From Terfezia claveryi (lineage: Eukaryota; Ascomycota; Pezizomycetes; Pezizales; Pezizaceae), in the NCBI GenBank assembly GCA_015179025.1, contig WHUX01000021.1:459466-523465 (forward strand): a DNA stretch of 64,000 nucleotides. Direction: 5' to 3'. The position numbers and the translations under genes were made by a program. The first letter of the stretch is position 1. The number at the start of each line of letters is the position of its first letter. Below the pieces are notes generated by a model. That model did no database searches, had not been told where the DNA came from, and saw only the letters and a program-made list of their open reading frames with translations. This document shows positions 44,421 through 55,500 of this stretch, piece by piece.

Positions 44421-45528
44421 CTACGGCTGAAAGTTAGCATAGACTACAAGAAATACAGGAATCTCAAGGAAAGACTTATCACATACCCGGACTACAATGA
44501 CCTTGTCATCAGCGGTAGATGCACCATCATTAGTCAAAGTTACAAAGACTTCTCCAGTCAAACCCATTGGGGCAGTGCATTTTCCTCCCTCCACTGGGGC
44601 GAATTGGACAGGTTGTGACCCAGTCACAAATTCACAAAATGTTGTCCCATCAGCAGTTGTACCATTCTGCTCAGCAAGAATCAGGACAGAGCCACCCACG
44701 GTGGTCTGGGCATTGTGGATGACAAGAGAAGGGAACGCTTGAATGTTGAGATTTGCCTCTGGTGGGCATGAAGAGATGAATTGGGCCGCAAGGGTGAAGA
44801 TCTGACGAGCTCCGATGGCTAAATCAAATGCTTGTAAAACAGGTGCCTCTCTATCGATGGCTATAAGCTGGTAAGTATTTTGAGTTAACAGTTTCAGAGG
44901 GATATTACTTACTTCGAATGAAGGGCTGATGCCTTGATTCCACTATGACAATGGAAGTAGCAACAGACAAGATTGTCCAGTTTTTAACAAGCGGTGCGGC
45001 ACCAAGGTAACTTCAGCAAACGTTAATCGAACTATATGGCAGTGAAATGAATATTATACTCACGCGCTGACATCGGCAGCCTCTAGGACTTTGGCCGTTG
45101 CCACCATGGTTGCAGCATCTGGAGTGTTGAAGTTGTAGGTACAAGCCGGTACAGGGTGACACCCACAGCAGTGAGTGCGGCCGCCAGCCGGGTCACGTGT
45201 GTTGCCTCATCTCTCCAATTGCTACCAGTCCATGCATCACTAAATCCCAAAGCCTTGAAGTCCGAAACTGGGAACTTCGCAAATGCATCCTTGCAAAAGG
45301 CAGTTTCCATATGTTCCAATGTAAGTGCACTTTCCACATGTATCAGCAATACCCATGACAAACCTGCACTGTGCTGCCTTACAATTGCAAGATATCAATG
45401 TCGGTCAAACCACTACCATGACGCTTGCTATGTCGAGCACTGGACGCTATCACTGGATAACCATTGACTATACTAGCGAGAACAGTCAGGCCAGCCACGG
45501 CGCGAGTAAGGAATCGGAATCCACTCAT
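44421..45528 (-). CDS. Secreted ferritin-fold (PF13668-type) stress protein, Rds1-like, with one apparent single-base deletion
   Basis: Five exons on the minus strand: 45528-45383, 45329-45064, 45010-44913, 44860-44487 and 44426-44421. An N-terminal signal peptide is followed by K-R (possible Kex2 site) and D-I-D-I-L-Q-F-A-L-T-L-E-H-M-E-T-A-F. The latter carries the Glu/His ligands typical of the ferritin-like domain. Later motifs are T-Y-N-F, A-Y-L-G-A-A-P, the second helix pair with I-V-I-V-E-S-R-H-Q and the loop S-S-C-P-P. The C terminus is beta-rich and ends V-V-R-P. The frame breaks at plus-strand G3 run 45154-45156. One additional base gives V-T-P-V-P-A-C-T-Y-N-F and a total of 891 nt (296 residues). 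S. pombe rds1 responds to nutrient or stress state; the metal-binding role is inferred. Confidence 0.83.
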
Positions 45529-47479
45529 TGCCCTTGGGGTAGCGAGCCTAAGCTGTATGAGAAGATACAGAGCGCTGAGACGTTGAGAATGAAATGAACG
45601 TTTCTTAGCAGGCTCTCGAGCGTCCAACAAATTGACTTGCAGGATTAAGATATTATAGGATTCAGAAAGTATACTACGAATCTATGACTCGGAGAATTGA
45701 AGTTGCTCCTGGCACTGAACTTGAACACAAATGAAGGAATCTGGAAAGAGTGTGTAGTGCTGAGTGCGAGGGCCGCCGGAGAGCATGAGGAATGGAATGG
45801 AGTGAGAAGCACAGATGGGGGCGAACTGGTGCATACATATAAGATCATTTGGAGAAACATACTGCGTATTTCCAGATAATATTACAAGGAAGCATACCTC
45901 TGACAATGGGGGAGGGGGATGCAGGCTTAGACTCAGTACCAGAAATCTTCAGTGAGGTAGAATGCAACACTATGCGTGTGGGTATAGCGGAGGGAATCTA
46001 GCCCCCGGCCTATCCAATGCTCCTACTGAAGCGTGAGTTCTTCTAGGGCTCTTCAGTGATGCTTGAGGGAATCGCCACCGGAAAATCTTAAAACGGGGCA
46101 ATAGGTCTTGCTGGATTCATTGGCTTCATTTACCAGACTTCAAGTGAGTCGCAGGTGTGTCTCGAGAAGGGGTACATCTCAGCCAGAGACATGTCAACTC
46201 ACAAAGCACAAAACACCATGCTAGTCACAAATTCCGCAGGAGGGCATGTTGATGCAAGCATATTGAGAGAAGTGCCTGCTTGAATTGGAGTTTGTATTTC
46301 TGGACGTCGGATTAACGTTTATACGAGGTTAGTAGACAGCGCTTGTCCCGAATTGATCAATGACCGTTGACATTGGCTTGCAGGGGTCCCTTGCCACGAT
46401 GTTTTATTATCTACTAATACAGACATCTTCATCAACCGCTGTGGGCTGGTTTGTACGACTGTTTGATACAAAACCCAATATAACCCATGATATACCTGCC
46501 TTCTTACCTTTCTAATGTACATTACATAGGAGTCTCAGTGGGGTTGACATTCATATACATAGCTCTTCCTCAGTTTTGTGCTAAATTAAAAATTACCGTG
46601 AGTGCTAGGTATAAGAGTTCTAAAATACCTACCACCGAATTAAGAAGACCACATCCGCCCAGGTTGAGACAGCGAATACTCCATTCTATAGCAATAGTGA
46701 TCCGTCACCGACAACCCCAGGGCACAGGCGATAATATCTCAATACCACCATAACCCCGTATGACCTTAAGTTACATATTTATATCTACCCATACTTATCG
46801 ATCGACTCTCTGAATTACAAAGAAATTTCTTATATAACACTATATCACCCTTGAAGAAGTAGATAAAATGTAGATCAATGCTCTTCCTCGCGATAATTCA
46901 GGAAAAAAAAATATGATATAACAGCTTTATGCAAATCAATCAAAAAAAGTTTATAAAAAATCAAAATAATAAAAGGCTGTGAATTTTACACAATTTAACA
47001 GTATTTATAACAAAGCAACTTCTTGTGATTATGATCCCCCCTTCTCCTTCCTGAACGGAGAAGAACTCCTGAATCATCGCCAATAAAAAAAAAGATTGTT
47101 GCTCATACATACCCTTTCAACTTTCTTATACCTTTAGTACTGTATCTACAGAACCCAGCCCAAACCCCCCAATTACATTGTACTTAACTTCTAAATTCCG
47201 CAATCGACCCCCAACATATTTCACCGGTACTCAAAGAACACCAAACTCACCCTCACCAAAAAAGGTATCACGCGCGCCTATGTCCCATGAATCCTCTATA
47301 TGTGATATATTTATTTACACCCAATCCCCCCCTCAAAAAAAGAAACAAAAAAACGCCCTTTTTAAAAATGAGTTGGTTCATTTCCTCCCATACCCACCTC
47401 CACCTCCCCGCACTTCTAGGTACCACACACATATACCCCTAATAGTCAGCCTTAATCCATCCAGGTAAGTAAATAAGTA
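45529..47479. other. AT-rich gene-free interval
   Basis: This 1.95-kb stretch grows increasingly AT-rich from 46750, with A-rich and TA-rich runs at 46895-47010. No coding sequence is supported. It borders the GUF1 pseudogene fragment. Confidence 0.4.
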
Positions 47480-48360
47480 TATAACGTCCCACATACCTTT
47501 CATCTGCAACTTCTTCCTGCCCTGCTTCTGCTTCTCGAACAACCTCATCCGCTTGGTCGGATCCCCACCATACAACTTTGCCGTCACATTTTCCTAACCG
47601 CCTTGACCGTCTCCCTCACGACAATCCTCTTTCCCACACACGCCTGAATCACAACCTCAATCAACTGCCTTAACGACAAACTCCCTAAACTTTTCGACCC
47701 ACGCCCTCCCTTGCCTGACCACCTGGCTCTTGAGCATGACCTGCGCCAAAGCATCCACGGGGACCTTATACACCAGCAACTGTAGCTTCACGGCATCAGA
47801 GACCTGGTGCCCCGCGTCTTTGTAATCCAAAATCGAATAGCCCTTCGTCAAGCTCTTCAATTTGCCAGAAAAGTCGTCGACGAGATTTGTCAGCGGAAGT
47901 TTAAAAAATACATATATATATTATAAACTTCGTTTATATATATATATATATATATTTTTTGAGGGTATTTTAGAATGATTTGGGTTTGTAAAAAAAACTA
48001 ATGCTACTTGTTCCCCTCTACCCCCCGAGCAAGGTTTGATTGTCTTGCCTAGATACTCTTCTGGGACTGTGGTGGTCGCGAGGACACTGGTTTCTCCATA
48101 GCGGGAGACTTTGTTGTAGTCGATATCGTCCATGGGGAATTCAGCGGGGTTTCTGATGGTTTTGGCCCTGCCGTCTTTGTATACATTGCGGTAGGGGACA
48201 GACAGGCCGTAATGATTAGGGAGCTGCCATGTTGACGGCGGCGGTATTGGAAGACGGAGAAGTGCAGGTTCCTGAGGAAGCCGAGACGCCAGCCTATCCG
48301 AGGCGTGAGAGGAGTCTCTGATAAGGGTGATGGAGCGGTCGTTGATGACTAGTTGGTTTA
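47480..48360 (-). pseudogene. GUF1: Truncated, frameshifted GUF1 (mitochondrial EF4/LepA) C-terminal fragment
   Basis: Reading the minus strand, recognisable GUF1/LepA C-terminal pieces occur in correct order but in different frames: Q-L-V-I-N-D-R-S-I-T-L, then G-W-R-L-G-F-L-R-N-L-H-F-S-V-F, V-P-Y-R-N-V-Y-K-D-G, E-F-P, T-V-P-E-E-Y-L-G-K, and S-L-T-K-G-Y-S-I-L-D-Y. These are followed by V-K-L-Q-L-L-V, R-I-V-V-R-E-T-V-K and [20 protein letters not shown]. The GTPase and N-terminal domains are missing upstream of about 48360. Several frame changes and an AT-rich insertion (about 47895-48000, including a TA repeat) interrupt it. It is a dead partial copy, and an intact GUF1 is expected elsewhere in the genome. 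Confidence 0.8.
47900..47958. repeat. TA-dinucleotide microsatellite
   Basis: Alternating TA/AT runs flank the short spacer aacttcgttt. The tract interrupts the GUF1 pseudogene between its V-P-E-E-Y and S-L-T-K-G segments. Confidence 0.8.
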
Positions 48361-48947
48361 TACTTTACACCCAGCGAAAAGTGTATCAGGTACATATGTA
48401 ATATAGTTACCCTGAATCATCTGTCGGGGTGGGGAGCTTCCTGTTTTTTCAAACCAGACTAGTTTCGTCCTATAACCTAGCGTTGCGTACCCCTGCTTCC
48501 CGCAGCCGTCCTGTCCTTCCCGTCGCCAAGTATATAGCCTGTTCTAGCCCTTCGCATTTTATTACAAGAACACCAACACATCTGCATTATATTGTTCACC
48601 AGAGTCCCCAGTAGAACCACTGGCAGAATCACCACTATCACCGGTGGAATCAGCTCTAGAATTACCCATAATCAAGCCTGCTGACCGACATAATCGCCAC
48701 CATAATCATCATCAATCCTACGTTTACGTTTACCGTATACGGCTGTTTCCTCCTTTATACTAGGTAAATTGCTGGAGGAGCTCAAATCTGACACCGCGGG
48801 CTCGTTCTAAGACAGCGCGAGCTGGTCCTAAGCCAACGGGAGCTGGATCCGACATTCGCATGGGGATCCCCTACTTCCAACATGCGGCAGCCCGGGACTT
48901 AAGGGGTTTTTCCTCCCATTCCGTCCCAAGGCCCACCCGTAGCCACT

Positions 48948-49078
48948 GATTTCTATGCTCATTTGCACCATGATACCCATTTGGATGATGATTTCTAGGT
49001 TGATTTGGACGGTGATTGTAGGCTTATTTGCACGGTGATTCAGGGTTGAAATGGGCAGTGGTTTCTAGCTTGATTTTG
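48948..49078 (+). repeat. Degenerate tandem repeat, unit about 25-28 bp
   Basis: Roughly five diverged units share the pattern gatttctag-(g/c)ttgattt-g-acggtgat. Examples are tttctaggttgatttggacg, then gtaggcttatttgcacggtg, and later tttctagcttgatttt. Unit lengths vary, so it is an old array. Confidence 0.5.
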
Positions 49079-49129
49079 CCTTGCATTCGCAGGTGGATTC
49101 TGGCAGATTGGGTGGTATTCTGTATCTAG

Positions 49130-49211
49130 CTAGCCTCGTAGAACCAGTCTGTACTCTGGGGGAAGTGCGAGGTCACGAACGCTACAAAAATATTAACCTG
49201 CACGAGGCTAG
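49130..49211. mobile_element. TAGCCTCG inverted-repeat element, copy 2
   Basis: An 82-bp segment starts ctagcctcgt and ends acgaggctag, a perfect 10-bp inverted repeat. Its inner part shares a long identical block with copy 1 at 24875-24962. The outer flanks do not match those of copy 1, which marks the element boundaries. Confidence 0.7.
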
Positions 49212-49414
49212 TATTTAGCTACTGTACTATATATATATATAGTAGGAGAATAAAACACTTATTTTGAAATGCATAAAATGCAGATGCAGTAAGCGCGCGC
49301 CTATTGGAAAAGGAACTGAGATCAGAAAACCGCTCATAAAGATATTTTGAGTGCGTACAAGAAGCAGCTGAGTGCAATTGTTACATCAGGACAGTAAAAT
49401 GTAAATGGAGCTTT

Positions 49415-49530
49415 GTCAAGAAATACGAGTTGGAAAGGTTTGCGTCAGGAGATGCGAGTAGGAAAGGTTTGCGTCAGGAAATGTGAGTGGGAAAAGTTTG
49501 CGTCAGGAAATGCGAGTTGGAAAGGTTTGC
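49415..49530 (+). repeat. 29-bp tandem repeat, four units
   Basis: Units start at 49415, 49444, 49473 and 49502 (exact 29-base spacing), with a partial fifth at 49531. Each begins gtca(g/a)ga and ends tttgc. Units differ at a few positions. The period is not a multiple of three, so it does not encode a repeated peptide in one frame. Confidence 0.9.
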
Positions 49531-49686
49531 GTCATGAAGAGGCTAGAACGATGTCTTGCTTCATGTACCGGAGTTTTGCAATAGCTTCAGGAGCTTCGGA
49601 AGCTCCTGGCGCAGATTTCGTAGTTGCTGATGGATGTGCTATGATGGAAGAATTGGTGGATCAGAAGTTGAGGTTGAGTGGAGTGG

Positions 49687-50090
49687 TAGTCTGGTTGGCA
49701 CGTGGAGTGGGTAGTCCGCTTTTATGGCCCCATGAGGTTTCCTTGACGTCGATAGGCTAGCGAAAACAACCCGTGAAACTGCAGGACGCAGGCTTGGGCG
49801 CATGTATGAACTATTCAAAAACTTGGGAAGTGTTTCGACCATCAATGAATCAGTATTATAAGGCATGAAAGCAGGTTTAAACCCCAACGTCAATGGCACG
49901 AGTTTAGCAGCTAGGAACAGATAAATATCTCAATAGATATGATCTGAGTCACCATGCACAATACCCGGCGCCTATGTTTCCGACATCGGTCGCTATAACC
50001 AGACTAATCGGTCGCCATCGGCGTCACTGCTCCAATATGGACTTAGAGGAGTTGTACCATATCCATCTTACCCTTGTGCCAACCAGACTA
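49687..50090. mobile_element. 404-bp non-autonomous DNA element candidate with 15-bp terminal inverted repeats
   Basis: The left end tagtctggttggcac (49687-49701) is the exact reverse complement of the right end gtgccaaccagacta (50076-50090). The same terminus in slightly diverged form closes the 62-bp element at 8157-8218. Partial copies of the terminus occur near 25855, 50743 and 51524. The interior has no open frame with recognisable domains. A target duplication is not clear beyond a possible TA. Confidence 0.6.
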
Positions 50091-50809
50091 TCTTACCCTC
50101 TATCACTGCAATAAAAACCCTCAATCACCTTGCCTCAGAGAGCCTCCCCTCCTGTGGAGGCTATCTTGTAGACCCGACCACCTCTTGCCTGTACGACTTA
50201 CTAAATCAGGAAATCCTTGACAGGCCCTGTCATTGTGATCGTAAGTTGCCGTAAGGGAATACCCCATAGTTTTATTCATGAAATTAAATTGATTGATTTC
50301 AACAAACTCTTGAATATGTAACTTTATCGTTAATACAGTAGTCATGGCGACCAAAAAATCAATCTATTCTCTTGAAATACTCTGATATCAAGCAATAGAG
50401 AGATCTGCTTTGTACCCAGAGAGAAAATCCCATTGGTGTAAAAGAATTAAAGAAAACTCACATCTTGAAAACAAAACATTGTTCTAATCTAGATATGTGT
50501 TTCGATTAATTGGGTACGGTATAAGATCGAGCAACGACTTGGTTGTAAAGCCCCTTAAGCTGGCTGTATCTACATTATCAAGGGCCCTCGAGTCGAAACG
50601 ACAAGTCGATTAAGTCTGCTGAAGAAATAATCGACCCACTGAGCTGACTCTTTCCGACCAGGATCATCATGTACTGGAGAAACTCCTGCGGCGATACATT
50701 GGGGTGAAGGGATGAAGTCCTTGATTCAAAGCGTAGTCTGGTTGCACAACCATGAAGGATCATGGCCACGATTTGAAGGCAGAAACCCGGTCGTGTGAAT
50801 GTCTAGCCC

Positions 50810-50862
50810 CTTGTTTATTAGTCTCGGCACCCGACCCTCGGTGCCGAGACTACTTGTTTATT
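50810..50862. repeat. Perfect 13-bp hairpin flanked by 10-bp direct repeats
   Basis: The stem tagtctcggcacc (50819-50831) pairs perfectly with 50840-50852 across an 8-base loop (cgaccctc). The decamer cttgtttatt occurs immediately on both sides (50810-50819 and 50853-50862). The layout is that of a tiny foldback insertion with target-site duplication, or of a structured RNA element. Confidence 0.75.
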
Positions 50863-52527
50863 GCTAAGTAAACGGAGTTCCACGATGTCATCAAACTAGT
50901 GAGCTTGGTATTTCTGGCCAAGTGGTACCGAGCGCCTGGGTATGGTGATAGGGCGAGCCCAGTCTGTATGGTAGCGATAAGACACGGAGTGAGACTGGAT
51001 ACTAAAAGGCTCATGAGAGAGAATTGCAATGGCAGTGACCGCCCGCATGAATCTCTGGCCCCAGCCGACGCCATTGGCTTCCCACTTCCAACGTGCTCTA
51101 GGCGTTGATGCATGATTCAGAGGGTCAAGAGCATTAGATTAGAGAGTTACCCAGACATGTAATCGCATTATGTCGGTATGACTTACGTTCCAGCGAATTG
51201 TAAGTTAGCCGAACACAATCTCTGGTAAGCAAAGCCTATGAACATTAAGCAAAGGGTAATCAATCCATCAGTCAGAGACAAAAAAAAAACAGCATTCTAA
51301 GTAGGTACGTATCCGGGCTTTCATTCTCATTCACCCGCGACCTCAGTGATCCTGGCCGACCTGGCCCTCCCCCGTTCCCCTCCATGTCAATGGCTTACAG
51401 ACTAGTTACACACAACCCATGTATGTGTGCGTCCCACCCCCCACCAATGCACCCCTAACCCTCCAAACCTCCACCGCCGCCTCAGTCGTAGGCCCGGTGG
51501 GCTGTAGTTAGTCTCGAGTAGTAGTCTGGTAGTCTGGTATCTCCCTCCCTCACGCCTCGTTTGCCATCTTCTACTTCTCATGTGCACTGTCCCTCTCCTC
51601 ATATTAACGACAAGCAACGTCCTGTCCACAGAATCTCCCTATACGTTCCTTCCTATTCACACTCCCTCCTCCGTCCTCCGCATCTCCAAGAACCTCTCAA
51701 ACGCCATCGGCGCGGCTCCTGTTCTGCTCCAATCAGAGATCGTTCACTAAGTACGTCCACTGTACCTTTCCTCCCCCTCTTCTTCCTCGTGCGTGTTATA
51801 CTCCTCTGCTCCATGAGTCGTCGACGTCACCCCTTCTGACGGATATCCCCCCTCAAAATTCCGGAGCTCCATTTGCTGTTGCTCTGGAATTCCCCATAGC
51901 CTCGACCTGACAGCTGCTAATACGGCTAACAGCCCTTCTCTCCCTACACTCTGATTGTTCACGAAGCATTATCCTCCAATCCGCAACGATCTCTCAATTT
52001 ACGTATTCGTGCCTCTCCCTACGGTCCCGAGATCTGCTCATACCGACTCTCTCTTGACAATTCAAGCCGGAGCTCGCCACAGGAATACTAAGACAATTGC
52101 GCACTATAGGGCGACAGCGGCTATCATTGCACAATATAGGTCCTACATTTTGCCGTTTGACCCTCCAGCTTCTCAAAGCTTAACTTCGAGCACATTGTCC
52201 ATATATTTGAGCGATTCACAAGACCACACCCCATTTACTAGGGACCTTGGCGGAATCACTTCCCCCTCGATCTTACATCGTAATATAATTTCTGTTACTC
52301 ATACGACAGGAAAATTTACCGTCATTGCAGTATTTCTACCGTGTCGCACTGTTACCACGACTATTCTACTTGCGTTACAACTTTCCTAGGAGCTCGTGAC
52401 GTCAACGGCTCTCAGCTTATCACGTTCTTGAGCAGTAAAGGTAAAATCTAACCACAAGTGCCGATGCCATTGCTAACACTATGTCATAGCCTAAATATTC
52501 ACGTTACTATTTCAATAAAGCATCACG

Positions 52528-55500
52528 ATGGATCCGCATCGACAGAACCAAAATCCCGGTGGACGTAGACTCCACATTGCTCACAGAAGGTCCCCTTCAG
52601 AGTTAACACCTTTGATGGGTAAGTGAAATATTGTATCATAATTTGAGTCGGGTTTTAATATCATTTCATAGCGGAGCAACTCGCTCTACAGCATCAAATT
52701 GAAATGCTCCAGGCTCAACAACAGCAAATGTTAAGTCTGGGGTTTTTGCCTGCTGGGCAGGGCCACCTAGCTTCCGTTCCATTTCCACAACAGATGCAAC
52801 ATCTCTCCCCACAGCCACAACACGGCTTCCAGTTCCCACAACAACAGCAAACTGCTCCGGCAGGGGCACCGACACAGCCATCATCCCATAGGCGTCAGGC
52901 TTCTGGTATGGCTGGCGGCCCCCCACCAGCACCATCTTCTGGTACCTCAGCGAACTTAGGGGACACTTCGGGTGGCCCACAGCGCCGCTCCTCTGGTGGA
53001 CAAAACTCTGGTGGCCCGGGACATCTTAGAAGACATTCTCTCGCATTGGCCGATGCTAAGAAGGCTGCTGAACAAGCTCAGGCAAGAAGAGGCCAAGCTG
53101 GCTTCCAGTTCCCTATTCCTAACCCGGTGGGGCCCAACCCTCCACCTCCTACCCCTAGTACTCCTAGTACCTCTACAGCCCCACCAGTCGCTACCTCTAT
53201 AACCTCCACAGCCGACCCGTCGACAACCCTTGGGCCTCCAAGGTCTAGAATTGGGCATGGCAGGAGCCAGAGCATGGCTGCTGGTGGTGTAAATGCTAGG
53301 GGTGGTGCTCAAAGCACTGGCCGTATTGGCGGATTCCAGTTTCCTCCTCCTATGGCTACCAGTGAATCCATATCCACAGGAAATCAGCAAACCACCGGCC
53401 AAAACGTTGAGCGAAGAGCCAGTGGCCATCAACGAAGTGGTTCGAGAAATTATGAAAGGGATTGGCGTCAGCCAAACCCCAACCAAAACGCCGCCCCTAT
53501 TGATCCACAGCCTCAATCACAAAACCAACCCCAACAATTCTCCTCTGGGTTCCAGCCTGGTCATCGCGCTCGTGGATCTATGGGTGCTACGATTGGATCT
53601 TTCTCTTTCCCAGCACAACCAGGTCTCCTCATCCCCGGCGCTCCATCCCAGGGAATCTTCTTAAACCCGGCTATGGGCCAACCACAGTTGCTCAACCCTA
53701 GCCTCCTTACTCAACAACAACACTTGACGCAGCTACAGATCCAGCAAACTGCTCAGGCAATCAATGCCCAACATATGGGAATTGGTTGTCAAATGGGAGT
53801 ACCACAAGGCCAGAACCAGCAATTGTCCAACCAACAGCAACGCAAGACACTGTTTACACCGTACCTCCCTCAGGCTAGTCTCCCAGTTTTGTTGAGCAAC
53901 GGTCAGTTGGTTACTGGTATATTGCGAGTGAACAAGAAAAACAGAAGTGATGCATATGTTTCCACCCAAGATGGATTACTGGACGCAGATATCTTTATTT
54001 GTGGTAGCAAGGACAGGAATAGAGCCCTTGAGGGAGACCTTGTAGCCGTCGAACTCCTTGATGTAGACGAAGTTTGGGGCCAAAAGCGCGAGAAGGAAGA
54101 GAAGAAGAAGCGCAAAGATAACACTGGTGCTCCTGGCGCTACTACCGCTACCACTTCTATAGGAGCCTCCGAAGGGCAGGAGCAAAATGGGCAAGAAGGT
54201 GGAGGAATGAGGAGAAGGGGAAGTTTGAAGACAAGACCCACCCAGAAAAAGAATGACGATGTTGAAGTAGAAGGACAGAGTTTGTTACTTGTTGAGGAAG
54301 AGGAAATCAACGACGAACAGAAGCCACTTTATGCAGGCCACATTGTGGCTGTAATTGAGAGGGTGGCAGGACAGATGTTTTCTGGGTATATTTCAAGCAT
54401 AAGTCCTTTATGTATATTCGTGCTGCTAACTAGTTTATAGTACCCTTGGACTTTTGCGCCCCAGCAGTCAAGCCACTAAGGAGAAGCAAGAAGCTGAGCG
54501 TGCAGCTCGCGAAGGAACTTCCGCAAGGCAACAACCAGAGCGTACCCAGGAGAAGCCAAAGATTGTTTGGTTTAAGCCTACAGACAAGAGGGTCCCTCTC
54601 ATCGCAATTCCTACGGAACAAGCGCCGCGAGACTTTGTTGAGAATCACCAGTCATATGCAAATCGTATCTTCGTTGCCTGCATCAAGCGTTGGCCAATCA
54701 CCTCCCTCCATCCCTTTGGTACTCTCGTCGAACAGCTTGGGGAGATGGGTGATACTAAGGTTGAGACTGATGCTTTACTCAGAGACAACAATTTCGGCCC
54801 TGATGAATTTGTGGATGCAGTGATTAAGAATGTTGGATACGAGAACTGGAGTTTGGAGAGTGAGGGAGAAGCTGCATCACAAGGACGAAGGGATTTCAGA
54901 ACCGAGCAGATTTTCACCATCACTTCTACTGGCCAGAGCATTTCAGATATCGCTTACCACGTCAAGACTGTCAGAGACGGCACTGTTGAGGTTGGTATTC
55001 ACGTTGCTGATGTGGCTCACTTCGTCAAGCAGAATTCTCTAGTCGACCGGGAGGCTAAGAAGAGAGGTACTGGAGTGAATTTGATCAACCGTACTGTACC
55101 ACTTCTGCCTCCTAAGTTGACGGATGAGTTGTTGGCCTTGGAAAAGAACGAAGATAGGCTCTGTGTCAGTGTCTTGTTTGCTATTGAGAAGGACACTGGA
55201 AAGATTATTGAGGATGAAACTTGGATTGGAAGGTCTATTGTGAAGAGTGGAAGCGAGGTTACCCACGCCAGCATCAACAAGACAATCAGTAAGTCTGAAG
55301 GTGTCGACTTGGACTCTGAATTCTCTGAGACGATCGAGACAATCTATGACATCACCCAAAACCTCCGCCGCCAACGGCTGAACCTCAGTGGCATCAATAA
55401 TACAACCCTCCGTCTTCTACACCAGCTTGATGATGAAGCTATCCCCGTCGAGGAGAATATTTTCTATTCTGCGCCCGCACAAGGTGTGATTGAGGAATTG

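Larger units (their letters stand above)
48361..52527. other. Repeat-bearing gene-free interval upstream of SSD1
   Basis: This 4.2-kb interval carries several short non-coding repeats, each listed separately. They are a degenerate tandem array, a TAGCCTCG element, a 29-bp tandem array, a 404-bp inverted-repeat element and a hairpin flanked by direct repeats. The bases from about 51400 to 52520 are CT-rich and probably form the long SSD1 promoter and 5' leader. No supported coding sequence. Confidence 0.45.

Noticed and set aside
49413..49760. 115-codon open frame over the 29-bp tandem array
   Set aside because: It is a by-product of the repeat, since the unit length is not a multiple of three and the peptide has no repeating structure.
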